Below are positions 10,720-20,579 of a stretch of 64,000 bases of DNA, in pieces. Within the stretch, counting starts at the first letter, position 1. Each line of letters begins with the position of its first letter. The notes beneath the pieces were generated by a model. The model did not search any database. It worked only from the letters and a program-made list of their open reading frames with translations, and was not told where the DNA came from. Made by a program: the position numbers and the translations under genes. Source of the DNA: Diphasiastrum complanatum (lineage: Eukaryota > Streptophyta > Lycopodiopsida > Lycopodiales > Lycopodiaceae); the NCBI GenBank assembly GCA_029204225.1, contig CM055107.1:48972546-49036545 (forward strand), in the 5' to 3' direction.

Positions 10720-11259
10720 CGTCGGAATCCGACATCCTAACACATTGGATAGATGTCGGGTAGACGTCGGACACACGTCGGACACACGTCGGACATATTT
10801 TTTGATCATTCTGTTAATAGACGTCGGACTCCGACAACTTTCAGGAACATCAGATTCTGACGTCCAAGGATACGTCGGATGGACGTTGGATGCCCGTCGG
10901 ACATCTGTCGGTGAAATTTTGGCATCATTCTGTGTTTACAGACGTCAAAATCCGACTAAATTCCAGGACGTCGCATTCCGACAGCCACGTCAGAGCGTTT
11001 GTGACATCTTTGTCGCAATCTGACGTCCACGTAGGACGTCGCATTGCGACGTCCAGGTTAGCACCTATTCCCGTTACCGAAATTTTGTTCTGTGGTGTCT
11101 GACACATTGTGTCTGTCAGACTACGATGTGTTTTAAAGTCGTCGAATTCCGACGACCTTATAGCGACTTGTTTTTCTGACATCCGCGATGAATTAAAAAA
11201 TATTAAGCTCGTGATTCACATCGCAAAACACATCACAAATCATAGTGGGTGTTGTTGTG
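10720..11259. repeat. Right subterminal repeat array and putative terminal inverted repeat
   Basis: Direct and inverted copies of ACGTCGGA, GTCGGAATCCGAC variants and GACGTCGCATTCCGAC are packed every 20-30 bp up to about 11180. A GGGTGTTGTTGTG end follows at 11247-11259. The CpG-rich palindromes contrast with the AT-rich flanks. The terminal sequence differs at one base from the end at 34624-34636 (GGGTGTTGTAGTG). Confidence 0.6.
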
Positions 11260-12418
11260 TTTGGTGAATTTTATGTATCTGTCTTTCACTATGCGAGTGT
11301 CCCAGAGTTACTTAGGTGAGCTTGTCTTTTGGTGTGCTATAGCTAAACTCAAATCTCGTTTTGTATTTTATGTATCGTGAAAAACTATCAAGGATTTCAA
11401 ATTCAAGTAATTTCATAAATACTAAAATCTCATAGAGAAAAAAAAATCATCGTCAATATTAAGATATAAATATACTTGGACTCCAAAGAACTTTGGCAAT
11501 TTTTGTTGGAATTTTTTGAGATTTGATAGTTGTTAACGTTTGTTAATGTTGAGTTATTAACGTAAAATTTTTAAGTAATTATGTAAATTTGAAATTAGGG
11601 GAAACTATAACTAAGTATTGGAATATATTGTTGCAGTTTGCTCAAAAAAATATTGTTTTCAAATAATACCATGATATCGTAAATAATGAGACTCCTACGG
11701 TCATACAAGGCCAAATTGGTTGTAATTGGATGAGATAGAATTAGAAGAAGGGGAAATTGAATATGAGGGTAGCTCACATCATCAAAGAGACACAAATCTC
11801 AGTAAGTAAGAGCAAATGTCTTTGTATTTGATTGTATTCAAGTTAAACAATTTCGCTCCAACTCTTCATTCTTCATACGGGATTTTGGCTCTAGCCTTCC
11901 ATACTCTGGTGGATGCCATTTCGTTTGTAGAAAAGAGATAGAAAATTTTGCAATAGAATTAGAAAATAAAAGAGTCAAAAAATTGCTCGTGAAATATGCT
12001 ATGGCGAAGAGAAAAAGTGACCGAATGTTTTTCGGGCATATTCAACCCTGGGTCGAATCGAATCGGGTCGAAATTTTTCGAGCAGATCTTACCCTAACTT
12101 GGATCGAATTGAATAAAACTCGATACTAATGAATCTTAAGGACATGTTTTTGACCTTAAAAAATACATCCTAAAAAAAACATCTAACACCTATAAAATAC
12201 CTCTCCTCCCCTCCAATAGGGAAATGTCCTCGTTGACTGAGAAGAGGATAAAAAACTAAATAATAAAAGTAGTAAAATATAAATATCAAAACGAAAAAGA
12301 AAACAAAATAAAATTAAAAGAGAAGATAAAACTAAATAAAATAAATAAATATTCTCTTGGAAAAGCATAGATTTAAAATTTCTTACGTAAAACCAAGACT
12401 TTATTTGTAAATCACTTT
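11260..12418. other. Probable gypsy 3' region, AT-rich
   Basis: This stretch lies downstream, in the minus sense, of the gypsy integrase stop at 12419-12421. On the minus strand a purine-rich run near 12204-12217 could be a polypurine tract, with an LTR expected below it. No partner LTR is in the window, so the assignment is tentative. No host gene was seen. Confidence 0.3.
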
Positions 12419-12441
12419 CTATGGTTGATTGTATTTCTTGA
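12419..12441 (-). pseudogene. C-terminal end of gypsy integrase, split off by an insertion
   Basis: On the minus strand the codons for KYNQP and a TAG stop lie here. They join in frame to the codons for VNGSRIK at 18002-18020 once the inserted element (12442-17996) and one copy of its target duplication are removed. This fits the usual end of gypsy integrases. Confidence 0.65.
12437..12441. repeat. Target-site duplication CTTGA, left copy
   Basis: The five bases before the 5' LTR are CTTGA, and the five bases after the 3' LTR (17997-18001) are also CTTGA. A perfect 5-bp duplication shows integrase-mediated insertion with no later rearrangement of the ends. Confidence 0.92.
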
Positions 12442-13088
12442 TGTGAAAATTGTCAACATTTCCTTGTCTAGTTTTAGGCCAAAATTGCTAAAAATGGCAC
12501 ATAGTTTAGGATCTGACTTTTCACACGTGTGAAACAGGTCTAGATATTTTTAGTAAGTGTATTTTTTCAGTATGAAGAAGTGTCAAACTTCAAGACCTTC
12601 GAAATGAGTCCATTTTCATGTATTTTGGACATATATGCCAATTTTACCTATATAGGGCATATTTTATTTAAGGAGGGTCTAGAGAGAGGAGAGAGAGTCA
12701 TCTCTCTCAGCTATATATAGCAGGTAGGCCGTGGAGAAACAGGTTGGAGCAGATCCATTGTATTCATTTGCTTAATGAGAGATTTTTCTATTGGGTTCTC
12801 CTTCCATTGTTGGCATTGTGTAGTGATTGAGTTCAAGCTTTGTGTGTATGATCTTAGGTGCTTTCCAAAAGTGGTAGGCTGATGTATTATGGACTGTATA
12901 ATGCTATTTTGGGCCGCACTTGATGTTTATGGAAGTTTCCATTTGTGATAAATGCTTTTTGATCAAGTTCTTTGCATTCTAGGTAGCATAGAATGTGTTG
13001 CCAATTCCTAGCTTATGTAGTTTGGAGTGCAAGCATTCAAGCCAATGATCTTGGAGTTTAGATCCACTTAGGATCTGTATTTTTCACA
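12442..13088 (+). repeat. 5' LTR of the gag-only element (647 bp)
   Basis: Begins TGTGAAAATTG and ends TTTTCACA, with TG...CA borders. It contains the perfect palindrome TCACACGTGTGA at 12521-12532, an inverted GAGAGAG/CTCTCTC hairpin near 12690-12710 and a TATA box (TATATATA) at 12712-12719. It matches 17351-17996 except for a one-base length difference in an A run. Confidence 0.95.
12712..12719 (+). promoter_or_regulatory. LTR TATA box with upstream GA/TC hairpin
   Basis: TATATATA follows GAGAGAGTCATCTCTCTC, an inverted repeat. It is placed in the LTR where a pol II promoter is expected; transcription would start near 12745. The twin lies at 17620-17627. Confidence 0.6.
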
Positions 13089-13100
13089 TGGTATCAGAGC
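13089..13100 (+). promoter_or_regulatory. Primer binding site, initiator tRNA-Met
   Basis: TGGTATCAGAGC directly follows the 5' LTR. It is complementary to the 3' end of plant initiator tRNA-Met, the usual primer of Ty1/copia reverse transcription. Confidence 0.93.
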
Positions 13101-14195
13101 TGGTTGGCTTCTATTTACAGTAAGTATTCCATTTTTGGTGATATTTGGATGTTTGATCAAGTTCTAGCATGATTTTGCATTGCTTTGTTGATCAAATCTT
13201 ACTAACCTTTGTTTTGTGAGTTGAACTTGTGGATCAAAAGCATATTTCAGGTCTATTGAAGATCAGAGGCTGAAAAGAAACTATTTTGGATCAGATCATA
13301 ACACCTAATCATTTGTGATTGTGAGGCTTGTGCATATTCAATACTAACAATGTTCTTTTCAATCCTATTGTTGACAATCTCCATTCTTGGATGAACACTC
13401 TCCTTAAGTGGATGAAACTTCTCCTTAAGTGGATGACAAATGCTCTTTTGAGTGAGTTGTAATTCTCCTAAAGGCTGAGCAAAGCTCCCATTTGGATGAA
13501 AGATCCCCTTTTTTGGGTGAACATATTGTAAGCTCCATTGTGAAGAGCATATTGTAAAGATTGTCATCAATTTTGGCATAAATTTTGGTGTACTTTGTTG
13601 AGCATGTAAGTAACTCTCCTTATGTAATTTGATTGGAGCATTTGCTGGAAGGTGTTAACCATTATGCAAGTGTGTTTTCAGGTTCTTAACAGGTTGAGGA
13701 ACATTCTCATGTGAAGTGATCTTAGATCTACATCTAAACACCAAATTTTGACAAGATAGTGAAGCTAGTCTTGTGATTCACTAAGTGTGCTCATTCATTC
13801 ACCTCTAAATCTTGTATTTATCACTTGCTGGAGTTTATAAACTTTTAGAAGTGTGGTTTACATGTGGTTTTACAGGTTGAATCAATATCTTAGTGTGGTG
13901 ATCATATGTTGATCAAGTTTGTTCATTACTAGGTAATTTTGGCATCCTAGTTTTGGGTATTTTCTAAGAATGCAAGTAACTCTTCACACCATAACTTGAT
14001 TTGGTCACTTGCTGGAAAGTTTGAGAGCTTAAGCAAGAGTGTGTTCAGGTTGGTTTGAGTTTGTAATCCATTCTTAGTGTGTGCAAAGTGTTGCATGTGT
14101 TTCAATCTTCCTTTCTATGCTTGAAAGCCAAATAGTTTCAAGATAGAGGTCATTTAGGGTTCTAAATCTTTTAAGATCTTCTCCTTCTTCATTTA
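13101..14195 (+). other. Leader between primer site and gag-fusion ORF
   Basis: About 1.1 kb without a long plus-strand frame. It contains loosely repeated segments with GGTT-rich units (for example CACTTGCTGGA / CACTTGCTGGAA near 13823 and 14006, and AGTAACTCT / GTAACTCTTC near 13611 and 13976), giving a repeating structure of roughly 180-350 bp. It may hold packaging and dimerisation signals; this is inference. Confidence 0.4.
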
Positions 14196-17100
14196 TTGAG
14201 AGAAAGGAGAGTGCTAGGTGCATCAGAACAGAGCCTAAGGACACAAGAAGATTTTAGCATCATGACATCCAATGGTGGAATCATGTTGGAAGCTAAAGAG
14301 AGGTTAAACTCTACAAACTATTCAACTTGGAAAGTGAGGATGGAGTCTTTACTAGAGTTGAATGAGCTAATGGATATAGTTGTGGGAATTGAAGAAAGAC
14401 CTCTAATTCTTCAAGAGCAACTAAATTTTGATAGAAGGACTAAAAGAGCCTTACATATCATAAAGATGAATGTTACCAATGAACTTCTTAAAGAAGTTGG
14501 TAAATGTACTTCTTCAAGTGAAGCATGGAATGCTTTGAAGAAGATCTATGAGTCCAAATCCACATCTAGGGTTCTCACCCTAAGAAGGCAAATCTTCCAA
14601 AGTTGTCAAAGAGAGGGAGAGAGTGCACATTCATTTGTCTTGAAGGTTAAATCCTTGAATGATGATCTAGCATGCATAGATGAAAGCATAAAGGATGGGG
14701 AACTAGTTCAAGTCATGTTGAATGGTTTGCTTGATGAACATTCTAACCTTGTACAATGCTTTGCTATACAAAAGTCCTTGCCAAGTGTCAATGACTTGCA
14801 AGAGGTCTTGGTGGCTGAAGAGCATAGGTTGCAAGCCAAAGGTGGTGGTGCATCAACACAAGGTGGAGATGAAGAAGCTATTTTCACAAAGGGCAAGTTC
14901 AAAGGCAAGTGGTCCAAGCAAGGAAGTTTGGAGCATGGAAAGCATTCTTCTTCTTTGCAAAGTAGGAAGCAAGATAAGTCCAAGTTCAAATGTTTTTATT
15001 GTGGGATAAAAGGACATTTTGCAAATGAATGCCATAAGAAACAAAATGCTAGATCTAGGTTGAGATCTAATGTACTTCTTGGAGATGATAATTGTTGTGC
15101 TAACTTGGCAAGCTTTGGTGAATCTATGGTCAATTTTTTGGATCCATTGGATCTTGAAGATGCACTAGTGTTACCTACTAGTCATATGGAGTCATGTGGA
15201 GCTAAATTAGCATCATGTTTGTACTCTTCTACTCATGGACTTCCAAGGCTTGGTGGTTCTTCAATGGTGCTAGATGGCAAGTGCAAAAATGGAAAAGGTA
15301 AGGAAGGAGCTAACTTCATCAATGGAGTTGATGAAGATTCTTCTTTGGAAGTGATTGTTGCTAATGACTTGTTTGTTCATATGGAAAAAGATGGAGATGC
15401 TAAGTGTCATTCTTTGCAAGAAGATGGTTGTTCTTCTAATTCTTTTCATATTGATGTATGTAATCATGTGGGAAAAGATGATGGTGCTTTGAGCATGCTT
15501 GAAGGAAATGGTTCTTTTACATCTTTTTGTGATAAAGTCATTTGTGCAACAAGTGGTGTCACATTTCTTCATAAAAAGAGTAGATCAAAGGTTTCTATCA
15601 TGAGACTTGGTGAGGGAGATCACAAGTCAAAAGGAAGAGAAGTATGTGAAGTGTTCAAAGTAGGATGTACTTTGAATGATGTTTTTATGAACGATAGTGA
15701 GGAAGAATCATTATCATATGACTCATTACCTAAATCATTGAGTAGAAGTTCATGTTTGAAAAGAAAGAGTACTTCAATCACTCTTATGTTGAAGGTACTA
15801 AGGATTCTTTTCTTGGCTTCTAATATTCAAGAGTCTTCTACTTCTTATGGTGCAACTATCAAGAGGGAGGTTTCTAACTTTTGTGGTGCTAGCATTAAGA
15901 GGGAGTCTTGTGAAGGAAAGGGCAATGGAAGAGTGGTTCTTGGGAAGATCCAAAGCATGGATCTAACATCTCTTCATCAACTCAAAGCATTCTATGATTG
16001 TGGTGGATTGTTCATTCATGGTCAAGATGGCAAAAGGTTGGTTGAAGAAGACTACATGGAGCAACTCAAGTGGCAACTTCTTCAAGGCAAGGGAGATATC
16101 ATTGGTGAGCTTATTGAGGTTTGTTATGAACTCAAGAGGGCTGTTTTGATTAGGTTTGATACTCATCTTCACCTACTCTACTTCATGTTAAATGGAAATG
16201 TTGGAATCTATCTTTTGGTTTATGATGGTGGCATTGTTTTCACTAACTATAGTGAAGGGTCAAATTTGAGCATTGATGAGATCTTGTGGGATCTTAATCA
16301 TGTGTTTGAGAGGGAGTATCTTCAGAGATTCAGATCTGAAGATGTTCACATATGCAAGATCTTTGATGTCTTATTGGAAGATCAAGAGGTTGATCTTGGA
16401 TTGCTTCATCAACACCAAGAGACAAGTGGCAATTCGAAGCTAGTGAAAAGCATCAAAGAAGAGACAAATGGTCAAGGCATTTTGGATCTGTTTTTACAGG
16501 TTCTTGAAGGTTCAAGTAAGGTCTTTGGAGCTGCAAGGAAGTGTCTTCTTACTCTACCTCACTTGCCTAATCTCATGTATGAACATTGTTATGTCAATGT
16601 GTTGAAATTGTCAAATTTCAATAAAACTAGTTCCATAGTTTTGCATCCTTTGGATCTTGGAGATGGAATAGTTATCATTGCTGGTTTGTATGATCAAGTA
16701 CATGAATTCATTCAGATCTTGAAAGGTATTGAAGTGGTCAATATGTTTTCTTTTGAACAAAGTTCAAGATCTAGTATTCTAGTGTTGGCAAATTGGCAAC
16801 TTGTTGACATTGTAGGATCAAGCGTTGTGTGCAAATCTTGTGGAGGTACTTCAAGTATTTCAAGTTCAGGTTTTGGTCATTCAAATGGAGTAGGGAACAC
16901 ATCTTTTTGGCATTCATTCACTCAAAGGCTTTCATGGATTGAAGATCTACAAAGGCAAGGTGGTGATGGAAGTTCATTCATGGAGATACATGTTGCATTC
17001 ACTATATGTATAGTGAAATGTGGAGGAGGCATGCAAACACTTGTTGATCACTTTCATTTACAACTTGTTTGCTGCTATTTTACAGAGAAACCAGAGATGG

Positions 17101-17336
17101 ATACATGGAGGAATTCATTAATTGAGATTCTATGTTCTTTTACATGTACCATTTTTATGATTCTATGTAAAATTGATGTAAGAAATAGTGAAGCATCCTA
17201 TATGGACACTATTATCTATATCAATTATGTTGTGTCCTATTTTGTACATATTAGGATCCTTGAGAAGAGATCTATTCTGATGATGGAGATCATTCTTAAG
17301 TTGGAACAAAGTAGTGTTGTAAAACTAGCAAGTTAA
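14196..17336 (+). CDS. Gag fused to a large protein region of unknown function (1046 aa)
   Basis: Residues about 25-215 form a copia-type gag (UBN2 family), with ERLNSTNYSTWKVRMESLL, IIKMNVTNELLKEV, EAWNALKKIYES and LVQVMLNGL, and closely resemble the gag of the element at 22415-28406. A CCHC knuckle C-x2-C-x4-H-x4-C follows at residues 266-279 (CFYCGIKGHFANEC). A copia polyprotein would next carry a DSGAS-type protease; here none is seen. There is no integrase HHCC/DDE, no YVDD and no RNase H. Instead about 750 residues follow in the same frame: a Ser/Gly/Cys-rich stretch (280-560), a segment with short GA-x-IKRE repeats near 550, then a more globular-looking part (about 585-850) with SLHQLKAFYDCGGLFIHG and HLHLLYFMLNG. 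The last 80 codons are hydrophobic. The start at 14196 is the first ATG; M23 or M30, nearer the gag homology, could be used. The stop lies 14 bp before the 3' LTR. Confidence 0.85.
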   Translation: MRERRVLGASEQSLRTQEDFSIMTSNGGIMLEAKERLNSTNYSTWKVRMESLLELNELMDIVVGIEERPLILQEQLNFDRRTKRALHIIKMNVTNELLKEVGKCTSSSEAWNALKKIYESKSTSRVLTLRRQIFQSCQREGESAHSFVLKVKSLNDDLACIDESIKDGELVQVMLNGLLDEHSNLVQCFAIQKSLPSVNDLQEVLVAEEHRLQAKGGGASTQGGDEEAIFTKGKFKGKWSKQGSLEHGKHSSSLQSRKQDKSKFKCFYCGIKGHFANECHKKQNARSRLRSNVLLGDDNCCANLASFGESMVNFLDPLDLEDALVLPTSHMESCGAKLASCLYSSTHGLPRLGGSSMVLDGKCKNGKGKEGANFINGVDEDSSLEVIVANDLFVHMEKDGDAKCHSLQEDGCSSNSFHIDVCNHVGKDDGALSMLEGNGSFTSFCDKVICATSGVTFLHKKSRSKVSIMRLGEGDHKSKGREVCEVFKVGCTLNDVFMNDSEEESLSYDSLPKSLSRSSCLKRKSTSITLMLKVLRILFLASNIQESSTSYGATIKREVSNFCGASIKRESCEGKGNGRVVLGKIQSMDLTSLHQLKAFYDCGGLFIHGQDGKRLVEEDYMEQLKWQLLQGKGDIIGELIEVCYELKRAVLIRFDTHLHLLYFMLNGNVGIYLLVYDGGIVFTNYSEGSNLSIDEILWDLNHVFEREYLQRFRSEDVHICKIFDVLLEDQEVDLGLLHQHQETSGNSKLVKSIKEETNGQGILDLFLQVLEGSSKVFGAARKCLLTLPHLPNLMYEHCYVNVLKLSNFNKTSSIVLHPLDLGDGIVIIAGLYDQVHEFIQILKGIEVVNMFSFEQSSRSSILVLANWQLVDIVGSSVVCKSCGGTSSISSSGFGHSNGVGNTSFWHSFTQRLSWIEDLQRQGGDGSSFMEIHVAFTICIVKCGGGMQTLVDHFHLQLVCCYFTEKPEMDTWRNSLIEILCSFTCTIFMILCKIDVRNSEASYMDTIIYINYVVSYFVHIRILEKRSILMMEIILKLEQSSVVKLAS

Positions 17337-17350
17337 GTTGAAGAGGGAGT
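17337..17350 (+). promoter_or_regulatory. Polypurine tract
   Basis: The purine-rich GAAGAGGGAG at 17341-17350 abuts the 3' LTR. It is the expected plus-strand primer site. Confidence 0.8.
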
Positions 17351-17996
17351 GTGAAAATTGTCAACATTTCCTTGTCTAGTTTTAGGCCAAAATTGCTAAA
17401 AATGGCACATAGTTTAGGATCTGACTTTTCACACGTGTGAAACAGGTCTAGATATTTTTAGTAAGTGTATTTTTTCAGTATGAAGAAGTGTCAAACTTCA
17501 AGACCTTCGAAATGAGTCCATTTTCATGTATTTTGGACATATATGCCAATTTTACCTATATAGGGCATATTTTATTTAAGGAGGGTCTAGAGAGAGGAGA
17601 GAGAGTCATCTCTCTCAGCTATATATAGCAGGTAGGCCGTGGAGAAACAGGTTGGAGCAGATCCATTGTATTCATTTGCTTAATGAGAGATTTTTCTATT
17701 GGGTTCTCCTTCCATTGTTGGCATTGTGTAGTGATTGAGTTCAAGCTTTGTGTGTATGATCTTAGGTGCTTTCCAAAAGTGGTAGGCTGATGTATTATGG
17801 ACTGTATAATGCTATTTTGGGCCGCACTTGATGTTTATGGAAGTTTCCATTTGTGATAAATGCTTTTTGATCAAGTTCTTTGCATTCTAGGTAGCATAGA
17901 ATGTGTTGCCAATTCCTAGCTTATGTAGTTTGGAGTGCAAGCATTCAAGCCAATGATCTTGGAGTTTAGATCCACTTAGGATCTGTATTTTTCACA
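17351..17996 (+). repeat. 3' LTR of the gag-only element (646 bp)
   Basis: Matches the 5' LTR over its whole length apart from one A in a run. Palindrome TCACACGTGTGA lies at 17429-17440. Confidence 0.95.
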
Positions 17997-18001
17997 CTTG
18001 A
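17997..18001. repeat. Target-site duplication CTTGA, right copy
   Basis: Identical to 12437-12441. Confidence 0.92.
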
Positions 18002-20359
18002 TACGAGAGCCATTTACTCTTGTATCAAGGAAATTCTCTTCAAGATCAGCCAGCTAGATCAAATTATTGGAAAATACGTCAATGACTTTATAAGGCCCCA
18101 TCCATCTTGTATGTAATTTTTCAGGAAATTTTATATGTCCGTTGTCATATAAAAGTGCTAAATCACCAGCTTTAAGAGAAATTCTCTTCAAATGTGTATC
18201 ATAATGTTCCTTTCTCTTTTTCTATACCACTATTGTTTCCTGCAAAGCACAAAGTCGATCATCCTCCAATCAAGATATCTGATGCAGTCTTTCATCAATA
18301 ATATTATGTGATTCTTCATGATCTGCATGTTGAATTCAGTATGTTGGAATCTCGAATTCAATTGGGAGTATTGGGTACATTCCATAAACTAAATAATATG
18401 TAGTCTTTTTAGTTGTAATTTTTTCGGTGTTCCGATATGCCCAAAGAATTGTTGGTATTTTCGTATCCCAATGAGTAGAATGTTGATCTGTGATTTTATT
18501 CAATATTTTACATAAAATATCATTCGCTCGTTCAGTCAATCCATTTACTTTAAAATATATGGAGTGGTCCTTCTATGAATAATCATATAATGCTTAAGTA
18601 ACTTTGCAATAGAATTATTTATGAAATGAGTTCCTTTGTCACTGACAAGTTCTAAAGGACAGCCACATCTTGTGATTATTTTAGCAAAACAAAAATTGGT
18701 GTGGAGCCTCATGATCCCACATTATCCAAGTTATTGTTATGTATTATAAAAAATTTTAATTTTTATACACGTAAATGTGCTATAGTGCTATACATGTAAA
18801 TGTGCTATAGTGTCTAAATTCAAGTAAAGGCTTATTTGCACTTTGTAAATTCACATTTAGGTTAGAATTTGCGACGTTCTATAGAGACACAATAGCAGAT
18901 CACAACTGACATTTTGACGGTTGATAAACAACATTGAGGCCGGTGATCGTTCCCATAAGGTTGACACTTTGGGCCATTGTACTTACGCATTTGCACAGAT
19001 CTGAGTATCAATAGAGAGAGAAGAGCAAGTTTCTATAGCTTGAACATACTTTTCCTTTGCCATCTTTTATAGCATTACTTCTTATCATTTGAGCGAATAC
19101 ACTCTGTATGATTTGTAATATTTTACTGAATTTTAGCCACTCTAACATGGATTCTCATGCGTTACCAGCGAGCAACAATTCTGACAAATGTGTGTAAGGA
19201 ATTAGTCGAAATTATTAAGCATAACCTTAAGCAAAACTTCTTTCAATTCTGAATGAGCTATGTATTCAGATAATGAACTTGTTTGATGTTCTGTTCGGTT
19301 TGCTTCATGTGATAAGAACTAGTTCTCTGTGTTTGATTAAGAGGAATCCTTAGACGATACGATTCTGTTTGATCAATCTATTTGCTAGTTGTTGTTTGAT
19401 CTGATTGCCTAACTGATATTCAAAGGGCCTGAAAGGTAAAGTAATCTTTATAATCATAGACCTTGACCAAATCGTTTCATCATTGGTGTTCCTGACTAAC
19501 CAAATATCTTTGGATAACCAGATATGTCACTGTAGTATTCACTGTGAATATTATATATTCCAGTCCATTTACCATCATACATACATTTATCATACAAAAG
19601 ATGAGATTATTCTCTCTCTTGGGGAACAATCAAACAATTTATACCACTTAATTCATTGATTTTGTGGAAATCTATAACGACTAGGCCACCACAATTGGCA
19701 ACAGTCTTCGCATCATTTTTCTTCATAGGCTCAGCTTCTACCATTTTTGTTCAATAGTCTGTTGCTATCAATATGTATCGGTTTTTTTTGTGTCTTGTAG
19801 CTCGCTTAATCGATCCCACAAAATCAATACCCCATTTTTTGAATGGTGCCAATGGTAAGATTGGTACCAACGGCCAATTAGTTGATCTTGCTGGTTTACA
19901 CATTCTCTGACATGGATCACAGTTTATAATAAACTTCTGCACATCTCTATACATAATAGGCCACCAATATTTGCCATTCATGATTTTCCGAACTGTGTTC
20001 TTCAATGCATAGTGACCTCCAGCTTCTTCTTCATGAAAAGACTTCATCACTATTTGAATTTTTGGTAGTTCTAGACACCTTTGGAGTTCATCACTTCTCA
20101 ATTTGTAAAGCACACCGGATATAATTGTGTATGGTGCTACTTTATATTGAAATACATTATTCTCTTCTCGGGTCATTCCTTCTATATATAACAATATTTG
20201 AACATAATGAATGATATCGCCATATATAGAATTTTTGATATTTATCAACATTAATTCTTCGTCAAGTAGATTATCTGATATTGGATCTTTTGGTTTGGTT
20301 GTTTCTAATCTCGACAAATAATCAACATTTTCATGGTGTTTTCCAGTTCGGATTTCCAC
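18002..20359 (-). pseudogene. Ty3/gypsy integrase, broken and interrupted
   Basis: Reading from 20359 down, the minus strand encodes an RNase H/linker end (HHENVDYLSRLE), then the H2C2 zinc domain (GGHYALKNTVRKIM, YWWPIMYRDVQKFI, CDPCQRM), the start of the catalytic core (WGIDFVGSIKRATRHKKNRY, then ATDY and a stop). After an interruption of about 0.95 kb come LVSDKGTHFINNSI, the WAYRNTEK segment (18336-18539), and the C-terminal GDLALLYDNGHIKF and WMGPYKVIDVF (GPY/F motif). An in-frame TAG near 18047 stands where CAG would fit. The last codons continue at 12419-12436 beyond the gag-only element. The reverse transcriptase half is absent; sequence beyond 20360 is microsatellite DNA. It is a dead fragment that served as an insertion target. 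Confidence 0.85.
18705..19640. other. Foreign insertion inside the gypsy integrase
   Basis: Integrase homology stops near 18705 and resumes near 19640 on the minus strand, between the first and second catalytic aspartates. The intervening segment has no coding motif. It starts near TGTGGAGCCTCATGATC and contains short repeats (AAATGTGCTATAGTG twice near 18772-18811), so it may be a solo LTR or other non-coding element. Ends and duplication were not established. Confidence 0.4.
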
Positions 20360-20390
20360 TATATAATCGAATTATGATAGTAGAGGTATC

Positions 20391-20507
20391 CACCTTGCGT
20401 GTGTGTGTGTGTGTGTGTCTGTGTGTGTGTGTGTGTGTTTTGATTAAGATTTAGGATACTAGATGGATAGATAGTATTTGATGGTAATTGTATGTTAGAA
20501 TTGTGAT

Positions 20508-20579
<72 letters not shown>

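Larger units (their letters stand above)
6556..11259. mobile_element. Probable non-autonomous CACTA element (copy 2)
   Basis: The proposed left end is CACAATAACA at 6556 and the right end is TGTTGTTGTG ending at 11259. Both resemble the clear CACTACAACACCC end at 34636. Both ends carry the same palindromic subterminal motif related to GTCGGAATCCGAC (6560-6950 and 10720-11180). Flanking triplets are TTC on the left and TTT on the right, an imperfect 3-bp duplication. Inside lie microsatellites and one TnpA-like gene; no transposase was found, so it could only move with help. The exact ends are inferred. Confidence 0.45.
12442..17996 (+). mobile_element. Complete, young non-autonomous copia-like LTR element (gag-only)
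   Basis: The element is 5555 bp long with LTRs of 647 and 646 bp, a tRNA-Met primer site, a purine tract and a perfect CTTGA target duplication. The LTRs appear identical apart from one A in a run (five A's near 12490, four near 17399), so insertion was recent. The single long ORF (14196-17336) has a copia-type gag at its start and no protease, integrase, reverse transcriptase or RNase H. About 1.1 kb of leader separates the primer site from the ORF. It must rely on enzymes from another element. Its gag and its LTR ends (TGTGAAAA...TTTTCACA) resemble those of the pol-bearing copia element at 22415-28406, a plausible relative of its helper. Confidence 0.9.

Noticed and set aside
14722-15009. 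Overlapping plus-strand frame inside the gag ORF
   Set aside because: It is a shadow frame of the 14196-17336 ORF; the gag homology and knuckle are in the main frame.
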